Source: Rahnella aquatilis CIP 78.65 = ATCC 33071 (GTDB taxonomy: Bacteria; Pseudomonadota; Gammaproteobacteria; Enterobacterales; Enterobacteriaceae). From it: a stretch of DNA of 64,000 nt. The DNA lies in contig NC_016818.1 of the NCBI RefSeq assembly GCF_000241955.1, forward strand, positions 3,720,001 through 3,784,000, given 5' to 3'. Positions 59,355 to 64,000 of the stretch are shown piece after piece. A program made the translations under genes and the position numbers. Under the pieces are notes generated by a model that searched no databases, was not told where the DNA came from, and was given only the letters and a program-made list of their open reading frames with translations. The first letter of the stretch is position 1. Each line of letters starts with the position of its first letter.

Positions 59355-60879
59355 TGACCGCCTCCGCAAGTTGTTGCTGGGTAATCGCACCCGGCAGATA
59401 TTCGCCAACCACCGTGCCTTCACTGAAATGCAGCACGCGGTCGCAGTTGAAATAGACTTCCGGCACTTCGTCGGAAATCAGCAGGATGGAAATCCCCTCT
59501 TCCGCCAGTTGATGAATTAACTGATAAATGCTGGCTTTCGCACCGACATCGACGCCAACCGTGGGGGAATCGAGGATCAGGATTTTCGGCTGCGTCAGCA
59601 CCCATTTTGCGAGCACAATTTTTTGCTGATTGCCGCCGGAAAGCGTGGAGATCGCCTGGTCGGGGTTCGCCACTTTGACGCCGAGTTTCTCGATCCACTG
59701 CTGGATAATTTTGTTTTTGCGGTATTCATCGATCAGGTGAAAACGGCTGCGCAGTTGATCCATGATCGCCAGCACGGTGTTGTCGCCGACCGACTGTTGC
59801 TGGATCAGGCCGAGCGTCAGGCGGTCTTCCGAGACGTAACCGACGCCCGATTTGATCGCGTCTTCGTGACTGCGAAAACGTACCGGTTTGCTGTCGAGAT
59901 AGATTTTGCCGCTGTCCGGTTTAGTCATGCCAAACAGGCTGAGCGCCAGTTCGGTGCGCCCCGATCCAAGCAGGCCGCATAAACCGAGCACTTCACCGGC
60001 GTGCAGTTTGAAACTGACGTCATGGTACTGGCCTGCGCGGCTGAGTTTGTCGGTTTCCAGCATGATGCGTTCGTCATTCATGTTGGCGGCTTTCAGGCGG
60101 TAATCGAGTTTCAGGCCGGTCATCAGTTCGGTCAGGCGTTCGCTGCTGACCTCAGAAGCCGGGAAAGTGCCGACTTTTTTGCCGTCACGGATAACCGTCA
60201 CGCTGTCGGAAATCTCCAGCACTTCATCGAGGCGATGGCTGACGAACACCACGCTGATGCCTTTGCTTTTCAGGTAATGCACGGTGCGCAACAGCTGATT
60301 GACTTCGGTGCGGGTCAGCGAGGCGGTCGGCTCATCCATAATCACTAACCGCGCATCCGCCACCAGCGCACGGCAAATGGCCACCTGCTGACGCTGGGCA
60401 ATCGGCAACGACGAGACTTTACTGTCGAGATCCAGCGAGTAATTCAGCTCGGTGAGAATACGCTGCGCCGTTTCCCGCAGGCGTGACGGACGGTACCAGC
60501 CCATCAGCCCTTGTAAGTTGTGGTCGAAGGCAATATTTTCGAACACGCTGAGGTTCGGGAACAGCGACAAGTCCTGATAAATCACCTGCACGCCAAACTG
60601 CCGCGCCTGATCCGGAGACAGCTTACTGAACCTCTGGCTGCCCTGCGACGGCGAACTGAGTGTGATCTGGCAACCGTTATCCGGCTGGTAAACCCCCGAG
60701 ATCACTTTGATCAACGTACTTTTCCCGCAGCCGTTGGTGCCCGCCAGGCAGTGAACTTCGCCCTGCATCAGCCGCAGGGAAATGTCATTGAGCGCACGCT
60801 GCCCGCCAAAGGTTACCGACAGATTTTGCACATCAATCAGCGGCGCGTGGTCTGTTTGAATGATCCCGGAGATTGCCAT
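59347..60879 (-). CDS. Sugar ABC transporter ATP-binding protein (RbsA/AlsA-like, two domains)
   Basis: 510 residues with two tandem nucleotide-binding domains as in CUT2 ATPases. First half: Walker A GTNGCGKST, LPIAQRQQVAICRALVAD, VIMDEPTASLT. Second half: degenerate Walker A LCGLLGSGRTEL, signature LSGGNQQKIVLAKWV, LILDSPTVGVDVG. Two bases after the binding protein gene. Confidence 0.94.
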   Translation of the reverse strand: MAISGIIQTDHAPLIDVQNLSVTFGGQRALNDISLRLMQGEVHCLAGTNGCGKSTLIKVISGVYQPDNGCQITLSSPSQGSQRFSKLSPDQARQFGVQVIYQDLSLFPNLSVFENIAFDHNLQGLMGWYRPSRLRETAQRILTELNYSLDLDSKVSSLPIAQRQQVAICRALVADARLVIMDEPTASLTRTEVNQLLRTVHYLKSKGISVVFVSHRLDEVLEISDSVTVIRDGKKVGTFPASEVSSERLTELMTGLKLDYRLKAANMNDERIMLETDKLSRAGQYHDVSFKLHAGEVLGLCGLLGSGRTELALSLFGMTKPDSGKIYLDSKPVRFRSHEDAIKSGVGYVSEDRLTLGLIQQQSVGDNTVLAIMDQLRSRFHLIDEYRKNKIIQQWIEKLGVKVANPDQAISTLSGGNQQKIVLAKWVLTQPKILILDSPTVGVDVGAKASIYQLIHQLAEEGISILLISDEVPEVYFNCDRVLHFSEGTVVGEYLPGAITQQQLAEAVNA

Positions 60880-60881
60880 GA

Positions 60882-61868
60882 TTACAGCCCCATTTTGACC
60901 AGTTTCGGCAGGTTCGCTTTATCCAGGCTTTCGGTTTCATTGCCCAGAATGGTGTGCGTTGCCTCGTCCACTTTCACTTTGCCCATGCCTTCAATGGTCA
61001 TGCCGTCAGTGATTTTTTCGCCTTTTTCCAGCTTCTCGGCGAGGCGTACAAAGACTTCACCGGCGACCATCGGGTTCCAGATAAAGCCGCCTTTGATCGC
61101 CCCGGCTTTCACCAGACTGGCACCCTGACCCGGACTGAACGGGCCGAACACGCAGATATCGTCAGTTTTGCCACGGTTAAGCACCGCGCGGCCTGCGCCA
61201 ATCGGGCCTTGCGAACCAATCGCCAGAATGCCTTTCAGATTGGCGTCTTTGGACATCAGGTCGTTGGTGGTGCGGATGCTGTCATCAAGGGATTCACCGA
61301 CACCAAATTTGTCGCCAACCAGATGCATATCCGGATAGTGCTCTTTCTGGTAATTGATGGCGGCATCGGCCCATTTCTGATGGAGCGGCACGGTTAAACT
61401 GCCGACGTACACCGCATAATCCCCCTTCTCTTTCATGCACTGCGCCAGCGCGATCATGTGATTAATGCCGTGCTGCGTGGCATCGACCATTTCGAAATCC
61501 CAGTCGGCATATTTCTGATCCGGCGATTCATGCACGATGACTTTGATCCCGGCGTCGTGCGCACGTTTCAGCACCGGTTCCAGCACGCGGGCGTCGTTGG
61601 GTACCACGCCGATCACATCCACTTTCTGGGCGATCAGATCTTCAATCGCACGCACCTGCAATGCCGGATCCGCGCTGGTCGGCCCGACCTGCCACGCGTC
61701 GATCCCGCGTTTGGCGGCTTCACTTTTGATCCCGGCTTCCATCGCGTTGAACCAGGCGTTACCGCCGACTTTCACCACCACGCCCATGCGAATTTTGTCG
61801 GCGGCATGCGCTGACAGGGACAACATGGCTGTGGCGAACAGGCAGGCAAGAACGGATTTCTTGATCAT
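60882..61868 (-). CDS. Sugar-binding periplasmic protein of the ABC transporter
   Basis: 328 residues. The signal peptide KKSVLACLFATAMLSLSAHA precedes the mature start ADKIRMGVVVKVGG. Periplasmic-binding-protein type 1 (LacI-like) fold with VDVIGVVPNDARVLEPVLKR. Ligand probably allose, allulose or a related sugar, inferred from AlsE and the kinases. Confidence 0.9.
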   Translation of the reverse strand: MIKKSVLACLFATAMLSLSAHAADKIRMGVVVKVGGNAWFNAMEAGIKSEAAKRGIDAWQVGPTSADPALQVRAIEDLIAQKVDVIGVVPNDARVLEPVLKRAHDAGIKVIVHESPDQKYADWDFEMVDATQHGINHMIALAQCMKEKGDYAVYVGSLTVPLHQKWADAAINYQKEHYPDMHLVGDKFGVGESLDDSIRTTNDLMSKDANLKGILAIGSQGPIGAGRAVLNRGKTDDICVFGPFSPGQGASLVKAGAIKGGFIWNPMVAGEVFVRLAEKLEKGEKITDGMTIEGMGKVKVDEATHTILGNETESLDKANLPKLVKMGL

Positions 61869-61886
61869 GTTTACTCTCCTGGGAGG

Positions 61887-62744
61887 TCAGTTATGTGCCG
61901 CAGCTAACGGGCCGTTGCGGCTGTTTTTAGTTTTTTTCTGTAGGGGTGACGGAGAAACTTCAATCACGTTAACGTTGCTCCAGGCCAGTTCCTGGCGGAA
62001 TTCTTCATCCTCCAGATGGTCTGTTATCAGTGTGTCGATTTCCCGGTAGTGGCAGATCCGCGCAAAAGAGCGGCGGCCGAATTTGCTGGAGTCAGCCAGC
62101 AAAATTTTGTGCTCGGAGGAAAGCAGCATTTGCTGTTTCAGCCGCGCATGATGCTCATTACTTTCACGGATGCCGCCTTCGTGGCTGATACCGTGACAGG
62201 AGAAAAACAGTTTGTTGATGACGAACTCTTTCAGCATTTGTTCGGCCAGCACGCCGACGAAATCTTCATATTTCGCCGAGTATTCGCCACCCAGTCCGAT
62301 GACGCGCACATTGGCTTTCACCGCCAGCGTCTGGATGATGTGCACCGAGTTGGTCAGCACCACCAGCTGGATATCAGGCATCTGGCGGGCCAAAAACCAG
62401 CTACTGGAACTGCTGTCGAGCAGCAGACAATCGCCGGGATTAATCAGTTGCAATGCCCGTTTGGCGATGCGCGTTTTGCTGTCCGGCGACTGATTGCTGC
62501 GGTCACGAAAGGATTCGCCCTGTTCAATCTGCGAAGGCACGTAAGTTTTTTCGCCCGCCGAATGTTCCATAAACACCGCGCCGCCGTGGCTGCGTAACAG
62601 CACGCCGCGCTTTTCCAGCAGCGCCAGATCCCGCCGCGCCGTTTCCAGCGAGATGCGGCATAACTGCGCCACTTCCTGCACTAATATGCGTCCGCGCTGG
62701 CTGAGAATTTCGGTGATATAACGATGTCGCTCTACTGGCAGCAT
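61887..62744 (-). CDS. DeoR-family transcriptional regulator of the sugar operon
   Basis: 285 residues from the ATG at 62744 (GAGGA nine bases upstream); a TTG nine codons earlier is possible. HTH LVQEVAQLCRISLETARRDL and sensor domain LLLDSSSSSWFLARQM with LADSSKFGRRSFARI. First gene before the transporter and catabolic genes, 19 bp from the binding-protein gene, so probably cotranscribed and autoregulating. E. coli als uses an RpiR regulator instead. Confidence 0.9.
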   Translation of the reverse strand: MLPVERHRYITEILSQRGRILVQEVAQLCRISLETARRDLALLEKRGVLLRSHGGAVFMEHSAGEKTYVPSQIEQGESFRDRSNQSPDSKTRIAKRALQLINPGDCLLLDSSSSSWFLARQMPDIQLVVLTNSVHIIQTLAVKANVRVIGLGGEYSAKYEDFVGVLAEQMLKEFVINKLFFSCHGISHEGGIRESNEHHARLKQQMLLSSEHKILLADSSKFGRRSFARICHYREIDTLITDHLEDEEFRQELAWSNVNVIEVSPSPLQKKTKNSRNGPLAAAHN

Positions 62745-63074
62745 GTGGTGATTCCTCTTTCCCGATGTCAAATAGGATACGCAGCCGGATGTTTACGGAA
62801 TGCGCAGTGCCTCAAAGGCGACTGTGCGCATTTTTTGCCACAATCGTCCTGTGATAGTTGTCACGAAAAGGTGAGAAAAGATGAAATGTTAAAGTTTGGA
62901 TCTGTGGCGGGAACGGCATTAAATCGTTATTTACGTTGCAACAAGACAGCAACAGATTTGCAAACGGTCACAATTCCTCGTGCAATTTAATGACCGCTAA
63001 TGACCGTTTGTGTGGAATTGACCGTTTGGGGGAGTGAACGGAGAGCTATCCCCGTTATCAATGACTTACTCTGA
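62745..63074. other. Regulatory gap upstream of the DeoR-led sugar operon
   Basis: 330 bp. It contains a hairpin with T run (AATGCGCA 62799-62806 with TGCGCATT 62825-62832), and farther up the TGACCG repeat cluster listed separately. The operon promoter should lie here. Confidence 0.55.
62961..63028. promoter_or_regulatory. Cluster of TGACCGTTTG decamers, candidate DeoR operators
   Basis: TGACCGTTTG occurs at 63001-63010 and 63019-63028, a related TGACCGCTAA at 62991-63000, and the reverse complement CAAACGGTCA at 62961-62970. The outer units form an inverted pair extended to CACAATTCC / GGAATT. Repeated decamers of this kind suit a DeoR-type repressor. Confidence 0.55.
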
Positions 63075-63818
63075 TTATCTGCCGCCTGCCAGTTCGAGAA
63101 AACTGCCGGTGGCATAGGAAGCAGAATCCGACAGCAGCCAGGCGATCGCCTGTGCCACTTCTTCCGGCTGACCGCCGCGCTGCATCGGCAGGTTGGCTTT
63201 CACGCGATCGACACGCCCCGGCTCACCGCCGCTGGCGTGCATTTCGGTGTAGATAAGACCTGGACGCACGCAGTTAACGCGAATACCGTACGCCGCCACT
63301 TCCAGCGCCAGACCGGTGGTCAGGGTATCCACCGCGCCTTTCGATGCGGCGTAATCCACATATTCACCCGGCGCACCCAGACGGGCAGCCGCCGAAGACA
63401 CATTCACAATCGCTCCACCCTTTCCTCCATGCCGGTGCGACATAATTTTCACCGCCTCGCGGCAGCACAGGAAATAACCCGTCACGTTGGTGGACAGCAC
63501 TTTGTTGATACGTTCGGCAGAGAGATTTTCGATGGTCGTCTGCTGGAACAAAATCCCGGCGTTATTCACCAGCGCGGTGACCGGCCCGAGTTCAGCGCTT
63601 AACTGTTTGAACATCGCGACAACCTGCGCTTCATCGGAAATATCGGCTTTGAGCGCGAGCGCTTTACCACCGGCCTGATGGATTTCATCGATGACGGATT
63701 GCGCTGCGGTTTCGTTATTGAGGTAATTAACACCGACTGCATAACCCTGCCGGGCAAGGAGGACAGCCGTTGCACGGCCGATACCGCGACTGGCGCCGGT
63801 GACGAGAGCGATTTTCAT
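63075..63818 (-). CDS. ygfF: SDR-family oxidoreductase YgfF
   Basis: 247 residues from the ATG at 63818 (GGAG six bases before); another ATG four codons upstream is less likely. NAD(P) motif TGASRGIGRA, NNAGI, and the catalytic Ser/Tyr/Lys in VSSAAARLG and YVDYAASKG. Nearly colinear with E. coli YgfF through RVNCVRPGLIYTEMHASGGE. Resembles a 3-oxoacyl-ACP/glucose dehydrogenase type; the substrate is unknown. Confidence 0.92.
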   Translation of the reverse strand: MKIALVTGASRGIGRATAVLLARQGYAVGVNYLNNETAAQSVIDEIHQAGGKALALKADISDEAQVVAMFKQLSAELGPVTALVNNAGILFQQTTIENLSAERINKVLSTNVTGYFLCCREAVKIMSHRHGGKGGAIVNVSSAAARLGAPGEYVDYAASKGAVDTLTTGLALEVAAYGIRVNCVRPGLIYTEMHASGGEPGRVDRVKANLPMQRGGQPEEVAQAIAWLLSDSASYATGSFLELAGGR

Positions 63819-63857
63819 GAGTGACTCCATTGGGGGAAGTGAGAAAAGTGCTTACTC

Positions 63858-63877
63858 CTCCCCCTGCGAAGGGGGAG
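63858..63877. repeat. GC-rich palindromic repeat, copy 3
   Basis: CTCCCCCTGCGAAGGGGGAG, identical to the core of copy 2 near 54630; it lies between ygfF and the IS110-type remnant. Confidence 0.7.
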
Positions 63878-63907
63878 CAGCTGTGTCGAATGTCAATCCG
63901 GCAGCGA

Positions 63908-64000
63908 TTAATTTGCTGCCCATTCACGGCCATCTCGCACCATCGCATTCAGGATTGTCACCAGTTTCCGGATGCATGCTGTTAGCGCAACTTTCTTTAA
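63908..64000 (-). CDS. IS110-family transposase, C-terminal end (continues beyond the window)
   Basis: The last 30 codons of a frame entering from the right: KKVALTACIRKLVTILNAMV followed by RDGREWAAN and a stop. KVALTACxRKLxTILNAM is the standard C-terminus of IS110/IS1111-type (DEDD) transposases. Whether the element is complete cannot be seen. Confidence 0.82.
   Translation of the reverse strand, partial: LKKVALTACIRKLVTILNAMVRDGREWAAN

Overview
The window is chromosomal DNA of an enterobacterium. The block murP-murQ-murR / yfhL / acpS-pdxJ-recO-era-rnc-lepB-lepA / rseC-rseB-rseA-rpoE / nadB / trmN6 / srmB / grcA / ung / grpE / nadK / recN / bamE / rnfH-ratA / smpB-ssrA has typical Enterobacterales order and protein sequence, and the tmRNA tag is ANDENYALAA. 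The accessory gene content (a GpdQ-type phosphodiesterase with its own ABC transporter, a gat cluster, an allulose/allose-type cluster) fits a Rahnella/Serratia-like member of the Yersiniaceae. That genus-level guess rests on recalled similarity, not on a search.

Region 1 (1-24754) is core genome: MurNAc uptake and its RpiR regulator, the rnc-era-recO-pdxJ-acpS RNA/ribosome/cofactor cluster, signal peptidase and LepA, the sigma-E operon, NAD and DNA-repair genes, BamE and trans-translation. Visible control sites are a candidate MurR operator, an rnc leader hairpin, a sigma-E promoter in front of rpoE, two FNR boxes in front of grcA and two LexA boxes in front of recN. One accessory gene (9810-10628, unknown membrane protein) separates lepA from rseC.

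Region 2 (24755-28586) is a scarred integration hotspot at the 3' end of ssrA. It has a truncated P4-type integrase, an IS3-family transposase tail, the C-terminus of a P4-type primase, and an intact AT-rich gene for a coiled-coil protein with a C-terminal Mrr-type nuclease domain. An almost identical copy of the ssrA downstream flank (about 110 bp) lies on each side. A small DUF6404-like membrane protein follows.

Region 3 (28587-46747) is metabolic and accessory. It holds a galactitol PTS/catabolic cluster (gatR divergent from gatZABCD-gatY), three GNAT acetyltransferases, ada, an XRE-cupin regulator, a peptide/amino-acid group (M28-like protein, solute-binding protein, M20 amidohydrolase, LysR regulator, PhzF-like protein), an orphan lysine/ornithine N-monooxygenase and yqfA.

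Region 4 (47122-64000) contains an HD-domain protein and a five-gene glycerophosphodiester-type ABC operon with an embedded gpdQ. Next is an orphan T6SS module (hcp, toxin-44-type effector, membrane-anchored putative immunity protein). Then come GC-rich palindromic repeats and an eight-gene DeoR-regulated sugar operon with an ABC transporter with two permeases, an AlsE-like epimerase, a ROK kinase and a PfkB kinase. The window ends with ygfF and the 3' end of an IS110-family transposase.

The best candidates for undescribed biology are the Mrr-type nuclease in the ssrA hotspot, the orphan Hcp/toxin/immunity module, the M28-like protein lacking the usual catalytic Glu pair, and the unknown gene between lepA and rseC.
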